Shown: piece after piece, positions 16,520 to 24,518 of the stretch
How positions within the stretch are numbered: the first letter of the stretch is position 1
How the letters are laid out: the number at the start of each line of letters is the position of its first letter
Source: Streptomyces lycii
Lineage (GTDB): Bacteria; Actinomycetota; Actinomycetes; Streptomycetales; Streptomycetaceae
NCBI RefSeq assembly: GCF_009735685.1
Contig: NZ_WHPN01000100.1
Span: 1-32,579, forward strand
Reading direction: 5' to 3'
Length of the DNA stretch: 32,579 nt
Notes under the pieces: model-generated
What the model saw: the letters and a program-made list of their open reading frames with translations, nothing else
The model's database searches: none
What the model was told of the DNA's origin: nothing
Program-made: the position numbers and the translations under genes

Positions 16520-17440
16520 TCACTTGATTCCGGTCGTCGCGATGCCCCGCAGGAGCCATCGCTGGCCGAAGAGGAAGACGAGGAAGAGCGGCAGCAGCGA
16601 GATCACGGACATCGCGAACATGCCGCCGTAATTGGAGGCCGTCTGGGCGTCGAGGAAGGTCCGCAGGGCCAGCGGGGCGGTCCAGTTCTCCTCCCGGGTG
16701 AGGTAGATGAGCTGGCCGAAGAAGTCGTTCCAGGTGTTGATGAAGGTGAAGATCGCGGTCGTCACCAGGGCCGGGACCATGAGCGGCAGGATCACCCGCA
16801 GGAAGATCCGCGGGTGCCCCGCGCCGTCGATGCGGGCGGCCTCGTCCAGTTCGCGGGGGATGCCGCGGATGAACTGGACCATCAGGAAGACGAAGAAGGC
16901 GTCGGTGGCGAGGAACTTCGGGAGGACCAGCGGCAGGAAGGTGTTGAGCAGGTTGAGGTGGGAGAAGAGGACGTACTGCGGGACGATGATGACGTGGATC
17001 GGCAGCATGATGGTGCCGAGCATGATCGCGAAGAGCAGCTTCCGGCCGCGGAACCGCAGCCGGGCGAAGGCGTAGGCGGCGAGCGAGCAGGAGAAGAGGT
17101 TCCCGGCGATCGTCCCGAGGACGAGAACGGCGGAGTTGAGCAGGTAGACGCCGAACGGCGACGCCAGGGCCGTCCAGCCGTCGGAGTAGTTGGTGAGCGA
17201 CAGACCCTCCACGCTGAGCGCCGGGTCCCTGAAGATCACCTCGCTCGGCCGGAAGGAGCTGGTGATCAGCCAGATCAGCGGGTAGATCATCAGCAGCGAC
17301 AGGGCGGTCAGCAGCGCGTGCTTGACCAGGCCGGCGGCACGCCGCCGGCCGCCGGGACGGGGCGGGCGCCGGGGCTCCCCGGGCGGGGGCGCGGCTCCGC
17401 CGGCCGAGGCCCGGGCGCGCGCGGGGGTTTCAGTCGTCAT
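16520..17440 (-). CDS. Carbohydrate ABC transporter permease (MalG type)
   Basis: The 306-residue inner-membrane permease of the CUT1 sugar importer class has about six helices. The ABC-docking EAA loop reads ELDEAARIDGAGHPRIFLRV followed by ILPLMVP. The first 37 residues are Ala/Gly/Arg/Pro-rich and cytoplasmic. The ATG overlaps the end of the preceding permease gene by 11 bases, so translation is coupled. It works with the MalF-type subunit and the divergent binding lipoprotein. No ATPase gene is present in the window; in Streptomyces several such importers share the ATPase MsiK, which is the likely arrangement. Confidence 0.95.
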   Translation of the reverse strand: MTTETPARARASAGGAAPPPGEPRRPPRPGGRRRAAGLVKHALLTALSLLMIYPLIWLITSSFRPSEVIFRDPALSVEGLSLTNYSDGWTALASPFGVYLLNSAVLVLGTIAGNLFSCSLAAYAFARLRFRGRKLLFAIMLGTIMLPIHVIIVPQYVLFSHLNLLNTFLPLVLPKFLATDAFFVFLMVQFIRGIPRELDEAARIDGAGHPRIFLRVILPLMVPALVTTAIFTFINTWNDFFGQLIYLTREENWTAPLALRTFLDAQTASNYGGMFAMSVISLLPLFLVFLFGQRWLLRGIATTGIK

Positions 17441-18359
17441 AGAAGACCCAGAAGCGTGAGGCCCAGAAGTTCACGGCGGTGAAGGCCGCGACGACGACCA
17501 GCAGCACCCAGGCCATCGCGGAGGCGTAGCCCATGTGGAAGCGGCCGAAGCCCTCCTTGTAGATGTACAGCGTCGTGAAGAGGGTCGAGTCGCTCGGTCC
17601 GCCGGTCCCCGAGGAGACGATGAAGGCCTGGGTGAAGGACTGGAAGGCGTAGATCACCTGGAGCACCAGGTTGAAGAAGATGATGGGGCTGAGCAGCGGC
17701 AGCGTGACGGACCGGAAGCGGCGCAGCGGCGCTGCCCCGTCGACCTCCGCCGCCTCGTAGTACATGCGCGGTATCTGGCGCAGCCCGGCGAGGAAGATGA
17801 CCATCGGTGAGCCGAACGTCCAGATGTGCAGCAGGACGATCGTGCCGAGCGCCGTGGAGGGGTTGGAGATCCATCCCTGGCCCTCGATGCCGAACCAGCC
17901 GAGGAACTGGTTCACCAGCCCCGCGCTGCCGAAGACCTGCCGCCACAGGATGGCGACCGCCACCGAGGCGCCCAGCATCGACGGCAGATAGAGCACCGAG
18001 CGGTAGAGCGACAGCCCGCGCAGGCCGCGGTCCAGCAGCATGGCCAGGCCGAGGGCCAGGGCGAGCTGCAGCGGGACGGAGAGGACGACGTAGGTGAGGG
18101 TCACCTTCAGCGAGGCGAGGAACTTGGGGTCGCCGAACATCTCGGCGTAGTTCTCCAGGCCCGTGAAGTCCGGCGGCTGGAGCAGGTTGTAGTCCGTGAA
18201 GGACAAATAGAGCGAGACGAGTACCGGCCCGATGGTGATGAGCACGATGCCGAGCAGCCAGGGTGCCAGGAAGGCGTAGGCGGCCCGGTTGTCCTTGTAC
18301 GCCGTCCCGCGGCGCGGCGCGGGACGGGTGAGTTCGCGGAGCCCACCGGTGCTGCTCAC
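17430..18359 (-). CDS. Carbohydrate ABC transporter permease (MalF type)
   Basis: The 309-residue sugar-importer permease has helices from about residue 27 (YAFLAPWLLGIVLITIGPVL) to 304. The EAA loop reads MYYEAAEVDGAAPLRRFRSV followed by TLPLLSP. It is the first full gene of the minus-strand operon. The GTG at 18357-18359 has only a poorly spaced AGGGA, three bases away. A six-codon open frame with a much better ribosome site ends exactly across this GTG (GTGA overlap), suggesting coupled initiation. A LacI-type operator lies 63 bases upstream. Confidence 0.95.
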   Translation of the reverse strand: MSSTGGLRELTRPAPRRGTAYKDNRAAYAFLAPWLLGIVLITIGPVLVSLYLSFTDYNLLQPPDFTGLENYAEMFGDPKFLASLKVTLTYVVLSVPLQLALALGLAMLLDRGLRGLSLYRSVLYLPSMLGASVAVAILWRQVFGSAGLVNQFLGWFGIEGQGWISNPSTALGTIVLLHIWTFGSPMVIFLAGLRQIPRMYYEAAEVDGAAPLRRFRSVTLPLLSPIIFFNLVLQVIYAFQSFTQAFIVSSGTGGPSDSTLFTTLYIYKEGFGRFHMGYASAMAWVLLVVVAAFTAVNFWASRFWVFYDD

Positions 18360-18376
18360 GGTCCCTGCTCGCGCAT
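18356..18376 (-). CDS. Six-codon leader ORF overlapping the MalF-type permease start
   Basis: The frame ATG-CGC-GAG-CAG-GGA-CCG-TGA encodes MREQGP. It has a strong AAGGAG ribosome site (18382-18387 on the plus strand as CTCCTT) with 5-base spacing. Its stop shares four bases with the permease GTG start (GTGA). It is not in frame with the permease, so it is not an N-terminal extension. It probably serves to load ribosomes for reinitiation at the weak GTG. It could be chance, but the spacing is exact. Confidence 0.45.
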   Translation of the reverse strand: MREQGP

Positions 18377-18421
18377 GCCGGCTCCTTCGCCCTTCTGTTC
18401 CGGACGGACAAATCCGCCCTG

Positions 18422-18437
18422 GAGAAAGCGATTTCCC
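18422..18437 (-). promoter_or_regulatory. LacI-type operator, permease side
   Basis: GAGAAAGCGATTTCCC is an imperfect palindrome around a central CG, six of eight pairs matching, as in LacI-family operators. It is the exact reverse complement of the operator at 18576-18591. On the minus strand it lies just downstream of a possible minus-10 (CACAAT, 18446-18451). Confidence 0.75.
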
Positions 18438-18538
18438 GGCGCAGTATTGTGCAGGCTCACAGTGCGAGCAAGCCCTCCCGCATCAGCAAGCCCCTGAAAA
18501 CCGCCGATGGGGGCAACGGCGGTATGTCCCCTGCACTG

Positions 18539-18567
18539 TTGACACTCCATGACGGGGGCGTTAATTT
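18539..18567 (+). promoter_or_regulatory. Promoter of the sugar-binding lipoprotein gene
   Basis: TTGACA (18539-18544), a perfect minus-35, is followed after 17 bases by TAATTT (18562-18567). Transcription would start near 18574, immediately before the operator at 18576-18591, so a bound repressor would block initiation or escape. Confidence 0.75.
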
Positions 18568-18575
18568 CCGCCCCT

Positions 18576-18591
18576 GGGAAATCGCTTTCTC
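18576..18591 (+). promoter_or_regulatory. LacI-type operator, binding-protein side
   Basis: GGGAAATCGCTTTCTC is the exact 16-base inverted copy of the operator at 18422-18437, with centres 154 bases apart. It sits at about +2 to +17 of the predicted transcript. No LacI-family gene is present in the window. Confidence 0.78.
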
Positions 18592-18696
18592 GATCGACGG
18601 GCTGCCGTGACGCTGTGGGGGCGACGACGGCGGCACGCCAACAGCCCCCGAGCACTCGCGGCGGCCTGCGCCGCTCATCCCCGGAGACGAGGCGTC

Positions 18697-20016
18697 ATGA
18701 TCGGGAAGAGCAGGACCGGGAAGAGGCCGAGGACTTTCCTGCGGGCGGGTGCGGCCGGCGCGGCACTGGCCGCGCTGGTGGCGCTCAGCGGCTGCTCGGG
18801 GACGGGGACCGGCTCGGACGACGGCAGGACCACCATCCGGTTCGCGTGGTGGGGCGACGACCGGCGGGCGGCGACGACGCGCAGCGTGCTGGCCGATTTC
18901 GAGAAGGCGAACCCGGACATCACGGTCGAGACCGAGACGAGCGACTTCAACGCCTACTTCGACAAGCTGGCGACGGAGACGGCCGCGAACGACGCGCCCG
19001 ACGTGATGACCCTCGGTGGCGCCTACCCCCGCGAGTACAGCGACCGGGGCGCGCTGCTGGATCTGGCGGAGGTGTCGCAGCAGCTGGACCTCTCGAAGTT
19101 CCCGGAGGCCACGCTCGACTCGGCGAAGTTCGACGGCACCCTCTACGGCGTGCCCACCGGCGGCAACGCCATCTCCATGATCGTCAACCCGGCCGTCTTC
19201 GAGGCCGCCGGTGTCGAACTGCCGGACACCGGCTCCTGGACGTGGGAGGAGTTCGTCTCCCTGGCCGGCGAGATATCGGAGAAGAGCCCGAAGGGCACCG
19301 TCGGCTATGAGCCGCGCGTCAACGACACCCTCGGGGTGTACGCGGCCCAGCGCGGCACCCCCATTTTCGACGAGAAGGGCGAACTCGGCGTCTCCGCCGC
19401 CACCGTCGAGGACTACTTCGCACTGGAGAAGTCACTGCTCGCCAACAAGGGCATGCCGTCCGCCGAAGTCGTCCAGGAGGTCTCCACGGTCACCCCGGAG
19501 CAGACCCTGATGGGCCGCGGCAGGGCGGCCATGACCATCACCTACTCCAACCTGCTCGGCGCCTACACCCAGGCCTCCGGCGAGGAGCTGAAGCTGGTGC
19601 ACATCCCCGGCGAGCATCAGTACGAACGCCCGGGCACCACCGTCCTGCCCTCGCAGTACTACGCGATCTCGGCGCGCTCGCAGCACCCGGAGGCCGCCGC
19701 CGAGCTGCTCAGCCACCTGGTCAACTCGGCGGAGGCCGGGAAGAAGATCCGCGACGACCGCGGTCTGCCCTTCAACACCGAGGTCCGCGAGGCCATCACC
19801 CCGGCCCTGGACGAGGCGGGCAGGGCCAACGCCGAGTACGTCGACCAGGTGGCGGAGAACGGCGCCGCCGCCGTCCCGATCCCCCCGGCCGGCGGCTCCG
19901 GGCTGAACGACACCACGTCCAAGCTCGACTCCGACGTGCTGTTCGGCAGGGCCTCCCCGGCCGACGCCGCCAAGGCCTGGGTCGCGGAGATGAAGCAGGC
20001 GCTGGACTCCGTGTGA
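18697..20016 (+). CDS. Sugar ABC transporter substrate-binding lipoprotein
   Basis: The 439-residue extracellular solute-binding protein of family 1 captures an oligosaccharide for the divergent permeases. It has a twin-basic N-terminus, a hydrophobic stretch and lipobox LSGC, so the mature protein is lipid-anchored at that Cys. The mature part begins with the typical ITIRFAWWG-like strand (TTIRFAWWGDDRR) and includes DVMTLGGAYPREYSDRGALLDL and YGVPTGGNAISMIVNP. ATG 18697 was chosen over an upstream GTG because it follows GGAGACGAGG and begins the signal peptide. Its stop overlaps the next gene's GTG by four bases. Expression is probably under the LacI-type operator. Confidence 0.95.
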   Translation: MIGKSRTGKRPRTFLRAGAAGAALAALVALSGCSGTGTGSDDGRTTIRFAWWGDDRRAATTRSVLADFEKANPDITVETETSDFNAYFDKLATETAANDAPDVMTLGGAYPREYSDRGALLDLAEVSQQLDLSKFPEATLDSAKFDGTLYGVPTGGNAISMIVNPAVFEAAGVELPDTGSWTWEEFVSLAGEISEKSPKGTVGYEPRVNDTLGVYAAQRGTPIFDEKGELGVSAATVEDYFALEKSLLANKGMPSAEVVQEVSTVTPEQTLMGRGRAAMTITYSNLLGAYTQASGEELKLVHIPGEHQYERPGTTVLPSQYYAISARSQHPEAAAELLSHLVNSAEAGKKIRDDRGLPFNTEVREAITPALDEAGRANAEYVDQVAENGAAAVPIPPAGGSGLNDTTSKLDSDVLFGRASPADAAKAWVAEMKQALDSV

Positions 20017-22241
20017 CGGTCGACCGCGAGGCGGTGGTGGCGCGCCACCGCGTCGTCGTCCGCGGGATCCTCGGGCAGTCCCCGCTCGCCGTGGGGAACG
20101 GGGAGTTCGCGTTCACCCTGGACGTGACCGGGCTGCAGTCCCTGCCCGGCAGGTATCCGCTGCCGGACCGGTACGGGCAGGGCACCGGCACGCTGCTGGG
20201 CACCATGGCGCAGTGGGGCTGGCACTCCGTACCCCCGCGGCCGGAGCAGGCGCACGGGCTCGCCTCGGTGACGCGCCCGTACGACACGGCGCACGGCCGG
20301 GTGGACTACGTCGACCTCGGCGGTTCGCTGTCCGCCACCGAGCAGTCCGGTCTGACCGCGTCCGAGGAGTGGCTGCGGGGCAATCCGCACCGGCTGGACC
20401 TCGGGCGGATCGGGCTGTGGACGGCGGACGCGGACGGCCCGCCGGACCCGGCGGAGCTGAGCGGCGTCCACCAGGACCTGGATCTCGCGACCGGGATCGT
20501 CACCAGCCGGTTCCGGTGGCGCGGGCGCCGCTTCACCGTCCGCACCGCCGCCCACCCGGACCGGGACGCGGTGGGGATCGAGGTGACGGCGCGGGACGGC
20601 CCGCCGGTCGGGTTCACGCTGGCCTTTCCGTACGGTTCGCAGGCGTGGGGGAACGCCGCCGACTGGTCACGCCCCGAGGCCCACCGGACGACACTGCTCC
20701 GCGACGACGGCTCCGCCGGCGGAGACGGCAGCGGCCCGGACCCCGGCTCCGGCTCCGGTTCCGGTTCCGGTGTCACCGACGGTCCGGGGCCGGGCCCCGG
20801 CTGGCGCGTCGAGCGGGTCCTGGACGCGACCCGCTACGCCGTGCGCGTCACCGGTCCCGGACTCGACGCGCGCCGCACCGGCCCGCACCACGTCACCGTC
20901 CGCGGCGGGCCCGCGGGCTGCTCCGCGGTCGTGGAGTTCGTCCGGGACGGCGCCCCCGGCCCGGACGCCTCCGCCGCGCGGCACGAAGGGGCAGCGGACG
21001 GCACCGGACAGCTGTTCGCCGCCTCGGCCGCGGGGTGGGGGTCCTTCTGGGCCTCCGGGGCCGCCGTCGACCTGTCCGGCAGCACCGACGGGCGGGCACC
21101 CGAACTCGAACGGCGGATCGTGCTCTCCCAGTACCTCACCCGGGTGCACTGCGCGGGCTCCACTCCCCCGGCGGAGACGGGGCTGACCGCGAACTCCTGG
21201 CGCGGCAAGTTCCATCTGGAGATGCACTGGTGGCACGCGGCGCACTTCGCCGCCTGGGGCCGGCCCGGGCTGCTGGAGCGCGGCCTGGCCTGGTACGAGA
21301 CGATCCTCCCGGCCGCCCGCGCCACCGCGCGGGGGCAGCGGCTGCCCGGGGCGCGCTGGCCCAAGCAGACGGGCCCGGACGGCGAGGAGACCCCGAGCGA
21401 CATCGGGCCCTTCCTGCTGTGGCAGCAACCGCACCCGATCCACCTCGCCGAGCTGCTGCGCCGCGCCCGCCCGGACGATCCCGGTGTCGTCGAGCGCTGG
21501 GCGCCCCTGGTGCTGGACACCGCCGCGTTCATGGCCGCGCTGCCCGAGCACACGACACGCGGCTTCGAGCTGGCCCCGCCGCTCGTGCCCGCGCAGGAGT
21601 CGTACGCCGCCGACCGCCGCGGGATGCGCAACCCGACGTTCGAACTCGCCTACTGGGCCTGGGCCCTGCGGGTCGCCGACGACTGGCGGGCCCGGGCGGG
21701 GCTGCCGCGCGACGGCCGCTGGCGGCGGATCGCGGCGCGGCTCGTCCGCCCGCGGGTCCGGGACGGCGTCTACGCGGCGGTCGACGTGCCGCCGTACACC
21801 CTGCGCACCGACCATCCCAGCATGCTCGGCGCGCTCGGCGTGGTGCCGCGGACCCCGCTGGTGGACCCGGCCACGATGGAGCGCACCCTGCTGTCGGTGC
21901 TCGCCGACTGGGACTGGGACAGCGCGTGGGGCTGGGACTTCCCGATGGCGGCGATGACGGCCACCCGGCTCGGCCGGGCCGACCTGGCGCCCGGGGTGCT
22001 GCTGCTGGACCGGCCCAAGAACCACTACCTGCCCAACGGGCACAACCGGCAGGACGATTCGCTGCCGCTCTATCTCCCCGGCAACGGCGGACTGCTGGCG
22101 GCCGTGGCGCTCATGGCCGGGGGCTGGGAGGGCGGCCCCGGCACCGCGCCCGGCGCCGCGCGGGGCGGGGTCCCGGGCGGGGCCCCGGGCTTCGGGCGCG
22201 GCTGGACGGTGCGGCACGAGGGCTTCGTACCGCTGCCCTGA
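20013..22241 (+). CDS. Putative cytoplasmic (alpha/alpha)6-barrel glycoside hydrolase (GH65/GH95-like)
   Basis: The 742-residue protein has no signal peptide. Residues 1-350 look like a beta-rich supersandwich domain, interrupted by a Gly/Ser-rich insert (about 231-262). The C-terminal part resembles (alpha/alpha)6-barrel enzymes of the GH65/GH95 type, with MHWWH (404-408), GARWPKQTG (446-454), LWQQPHP (469-475) and NPTFELAYWAWALRVA. I cannot name the exact family or assign catalytic acids with certainty. It is translationally coupled to the sugar-binding protein (GTGA overlap), which argues that it acts on the imported oligosaccharide in the cytoplasm, by hydrolysis or phosphorolysis, before the Gfo/Idh enzyme. 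Confidence 0.75.
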   Translation: MTVDREAVVARHRVVVRGILGQSPLAVGNGEFAFTLDVTGLQSLPGRYPLPDRYGQGTGTLLGTMAQWGWHSVPPRPEQAHGLASVTRPYDTAHGRVDYVDLGGSLSATEQSGLTASEEWLRGNPHRLDLGRIGLWTADADGPPDPAELSGVHQDLDLATGIVTSRFRWRGRRFTVRTAAHPDRDAVGIEVTARDGPPVGFTLAFPYGSQAWGNAADWSRPEAHRTTLLRDDGSAGGDGSGPDPGSGSGSGSGVTDGPGPGPGWRVERVLDATRYAVRVTGPGLDARRTGPHHVTVRGGPAGCSAVVEFVRDGAPGPDASAARHEGAADGTGQLFAASAAGWGSFWASGAAVDLSGSTDGRAPELERRIVLSQYLTRVHCAGSTPPAETGLTANSWRGKFHLEMHWWHAAHFAAWGRPGLLERGLAWYETILPAARATARGQRLPGARWPKQTGPDGEETPSDIGPFLLWQQPHPIHLAELLRRARPDDPGVVERWAPLVLDTAAFMAALPEHTTRGFELAPPLVPAQESYAADRRGMRNPTFELAYWAWALRVADDWRARAGLPRDGRWRRIAARLVRPRVRDGVYAAVDVPPYTLRTDHPSMLGALGVVPRTPLVDPATMERTLLSVLADWDWDSAWGWDFPMAAMTATRLGRADLAPGVLLLDRPKNHYLPNGHNRQDDSLPLYLPGNGGLLAAVALMAGGWEGGPGTAPGAARGGVPGGAPGFGRGWTVRHEGFVPLP

Positions 22242-22371
22242 GCCGTTCCACCGGGGCAGCGGTACGGGCGGGCCCCGGCGGGGTCCGGTGCGGGGTTCCG
22301 GACGGGACCCGGACCGGCCGGACGGCGGGGCCGCCGCGCCCGCCGGTCCCGAAGCCCGGGCCCGAGGCCCG

Positions 22372-22414
22372 GAGCCCGGGGCCCGGGGCCGCGGGGCTCG
22401 GGGCCCCGGGGCTC
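22372..22414. terminator. Candidate bidirectional terminator
   Basis: The gap between the convergent barrel-hydrolase and membrane-protein genes ends in nested GGGCCC/CCCGGG palindromes. GAGCCCGGGGCC (from about 22372) can pair with GGCCCCGGGGCTC (about 22402-22414) with one bulge. It is very GC-rich with no T-tract. Confidence 0.4.
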
Positions 22415-22416
22415 GG

Positions 22417-23949
22417 TCAGCGCGTCACGACCGGCCGGAAGGCGTCCCGTACGTCGGACTTGGCGGTGGAGACCAACTGGTCGCCCGGCCCGTAGTCGTA
22501 CGTGCCGTAGTACTCGTAGTGCAGGACCGCCGGGCAGCTTCCGCCGCCGATCTGCACCGAGCGCGGATCGATGCGCTTCCCGGTGCGCAGCTCGTAGACC
22601 TTCAGCGGGATCTTGACCTTGTGGAAGGTCACCTGGTGGGGCAGGTGGGCGGAGGTGTCGTTCTCGTAGTAGCAGGTGTCGACGGCGGCGCCGTTCTCCG
22701 CCGCGCCCGCGCAGACCACGAGCGCCGCCTCGGCCGGGTCGTCGGTGCGCCAGTCGCCGGGGAGCTTCCCGGTGTACTCGGTGTCGCCGAGGAACAGCGC
22801 GCGGTTGGTCCCCTTGCGGTGGGCGGGGGCTTCGCTGTATTTGGCGGGCGCGTCGCAGTAGCCGGACGACGCGTCGTGGGTGGCGGCGACCAGCCGGCGC
22901 ACGTCGTCGAGTTCGATCCTCACCCGGGCCTTCTCGGCACCGCTCCGGGCCTCGCCGGCGAGCGGGCCGTCCGGGTACTCGTCGACGAGGCGCTGGTAGC
23001 GCGTGCGCGCCTGCTGCCAGTTGTCGTCGTCCATCAGCTCCTCACCGCATCCCAGCAGCGCGGCGGGTTCCGCGCGGGCCGCGGCCTCGGCGGACCGGTC
23101 CAGTACGTCGCGCGTCGGCTCGCGGTCGCGGAGCCAGTCGGCGATGTCCGCGGTGTCGCAGGGCCTCTCGGTGGGAAGCCCGTCGAGGAAGGTGTCCAGG
23201 ACCGTTTGGACCGTCTTCTCGTGACCGGGCTCCTTCAGGGCTCGGGCGAGGACGCCGAAGCCCCGCTCCAGCTCCTCCAGGTCCCCGTCCCGTCCGGCGG
23301 CGGCCAGGGCGGACGCCGCGCGCTCCAGCCGGAGGCACACCTCCGCCACCGCGTCACCGCCCTTGACGACCGTCGCTCCCGCCAGCCGGTGGCCGGACCC
23401 CACTTCGTCCTGCACGGCCATGACGCGGTCGCAGTCGCCGCTGTCGCGGGCCTCGCGCACCCGGTTCTCGATCCCGTGCGCGTCGACGCGCAGCAGCACG
23501 GCGGCCAGCAGCACGGCGACCGCGAGGGCGAGCGTGCCGTTGCGCTGCCCGCGCCGCAGGACGTGCTCGCGCCGGCGGGCCAGGAACCAGCCGTGCGCGG
23601 CACCGGCCGCCCACCACAGGAGCAGCAGGAGCTCGCTCCAGGCCGCGGCTCTCGTGGCGACGAGGTCGAGGAGCACCACTGTGCCGAGGACGGCGATCGC
23701 GGCGAGCCGCCGGTGGCCCAGCAGCAGATAACCGATGCCGAGCAGCGAGGCGTTGCCGGCCGCCACCGCCACCGGGTCGCAGGGGGCCGGGGCCGGGGCC
23801 CGGGGCGGCTCGACCGGCTCGGGCGGCTCGGGCGGCACCGGCGGCGGGGGAGGCGGCGGGGGCTGCGGGGGCTCGCCGGGCGGAGGCTCGCCGGGCGGAG
23901 GCTCGCCGGGCGCCCGGTGCGGGCCGGGTTCGTACGCCGGGTGGTCCAT
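22417..23949 (-). CDS. Pro-rich membrane protein with extracytoplasmic helical domain, unknown function
   Basis: The 510-residue protein has a Pro/Glu-rich N-terminus (1-56), including three GEPP(P/Q) repeats and a run of eight prolines. About four membrane segments follow (near 62-78, 81-98, 104-124 and 138-154), then a soluble C-terminal region of about 350 residues. The middle of that region is helical with a TPR-like stretch (MDDDNWQQARTRYQRLVDEY). The last 150 residues contain several Cys and Tyr-rich strands (ALHYEYYGTYDYGPGDQ-like). I do not recognise a named family. It is the last gene of an operon behind a glucanase and a small membrane protein, with a 6-base gap to the latter, so a shared envelope role is likely. 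Confidence 0.82.
   Translation of the reverse strand: MDHPAYEPGPHRAPGEPPPGEPPPGEPPQPPPPPPPPVPPEPPEPVEPPRAPAPAPCDPVAVAAGNASLLGIGYLLLGHRRLAAIAVLGTVVLLDLVATRAAAWSELLLLLWWAAGAAHGWFLARRREHVLRRGQRNGTLALAVAVLLAAVLLRVDAHGIENRVREARDSGDCDRVMAVQDEVGSGHRLAGATVVKGGDAVAEVCLRLERAASALAAAGRDGDLEELERGFGVLARALKEPGHEKTVQTVLDTFLDGLPTERPCDTADIADWLRDREPTRDVLDRSAEAAARAEPAALLGCGEELMDDDNWQQARTRYQRLVDEYPDGPLAGEARSGAEKARVRIELDDVRRLVAATHDASSGYCDAPAKYSEAPAHRKGTNRALFLGDTEYTGKLPGDWRTDDPAEAALVVCAGAAENGAAVDTCYYENDTSAHLPHQVTFHKVKIPLKVYELRTGKRIDPRSVQIGGGSCPAVLHYEYYGTYDYGPGDQLVSTAKSDVRDAFRPVVTR
23870..23914 (-). repeat. 15-bp tandem repeat, three copies, coding
   Basis: Units of 15 bases (core GGCTCGCCGGGCGGA on the plus strand) at 23870, 23885 and 23900 encode the GEPPP repeats in the N-terminus of the Pro-rich membrane protein. 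The third copy diverges at its last bases. Confidence 0.75.
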
Positions 23950-23955
23950 GGAACG

Positions 23956-24513
23956 TCACCCCCGGTGCGCGGCGGGGGTCGCCGGGCCGCGTGCGGAGAA
24001 CCAGCGGCGGCCGGTCTCGCCGAGCACCACCCACAGGGCGGCCGTATCGACACCGAGGACCAGGATCGCCGCGAGGCTGGGCGCACCTGCCGCCAGCGAG
24101 CCCATGAAGGCGAGGAACATCGAGCAGGCCAGGAAGGCCAGGCACACGGCGAGCACCACACGGATCCAGGGGCGGCGCCTGCGGGCGAGCACGACGCAGG
24201 CAGCCTGGAGCGCGGCCATCGCCCAGCAGAACACCGCCACGAACCAGGCCAGGCCCATCGGCATCAGCAGGTCCTGCCCGTGTTCCTCCTTGTTGTAGTT
24301 CTCGTCGAGGACCGCCCAGCCGCCGGCGGCCGTGCCGAGCGCGTGCACGGCGACGATCACGAGTACGAAGACGAGGGCCCCGGACACGCGGGCCGGCTCG
24401 GGTACACCGGGCTGCCCGAAGGGGCCCCGCGGAACGGGCTGCCCGAACGGACCGGACGCACCGGGCTGCCCGGACGGACCCACCGGGCCGGGCTGCTGGG
24501 ACGAGTTCTGCAT
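23956..24513 (-). CDS. Small four-helix membrane protein with Gly/Pro/Gln-rich N-terminus
   Basis: The 185-residue protein starts MQNSSQQPGPVGPSGQPG, a disordered collagen-like Gly-Pro-Gln cytoplasmic tail. Four membrane helices follow (about 43-69, 83-110, 117-141 and 145-165). No catalytic motif is visible and I do not recognise the family. ATG at 24511-24513 was chosen because GAGGTGA lies 5 bases upstream and overlaps the stop of the glucanase gene; longer frames would read back through that gene. It is the middle gene of a three-gene operon. Confidence 0.85.
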   Translation of the reverse strand: MQNSSQQPGPVGPSGQPGASGPFGQPVPRGPFGQPGVPEPARVSGALVFVLVIVAVHALGTAAGGWAVLDENYNKEEHGQDLLMPMGLAWFVAVFCWAMAALQAACVVLARRRRPWIRVVLAVCLAFLACSMFLAFMGSLAAGAPSLAAILVLGVDTAALWVVLGETGRRWFSARGPATPAAHRG

Positions 24514-24518
24514 CGTGA

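Larger units (their letters stand above)
18360..18696. other. Divergent control region of the sugar uptake locus
   Basis: This 337-base gap lies between the permease operon and the binding-protein gene. It contains the leader ORF, two inverted LacI-type operators, a sigma-70-like promoter toward the binding protein and a hairpin at 18500-18523 (ACCGCCG and CGGCGGT around a 10-base loop). The binding-protein mRNA would have an untranslated leader of about 120 bases. Confidence 0.7.

Noticed and set aside
14951..17482. Plus-strand open frame of 843 codons
   Set aside because: It is antisense to the Gfo/Idh and permease genes, and its Asp/Glu/Gln/Val-rich, motif-free sequence is typical of shadows.
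16520..18359. Incomplete or broken ABC transporter because no ATPase gene is present
   Set aside because: Streptomyces sugar importers commonly rely on a shared ATPase (MsiK) encoded elsewhere, so absence is normal.
18356..18655. Longer frame of 99 codons containing the leader ORF
   Set aside because: Its start has no convincing ribosome site and it spans promoters and operators; only the last six codons have a well-placed ribosome site.
22242..22416. Possible replication or recombination site in the nested GC palindromes
   Set aside because: It is simple G/C low-complexity sequence between convergent genes; a terminator is the more economical reading.
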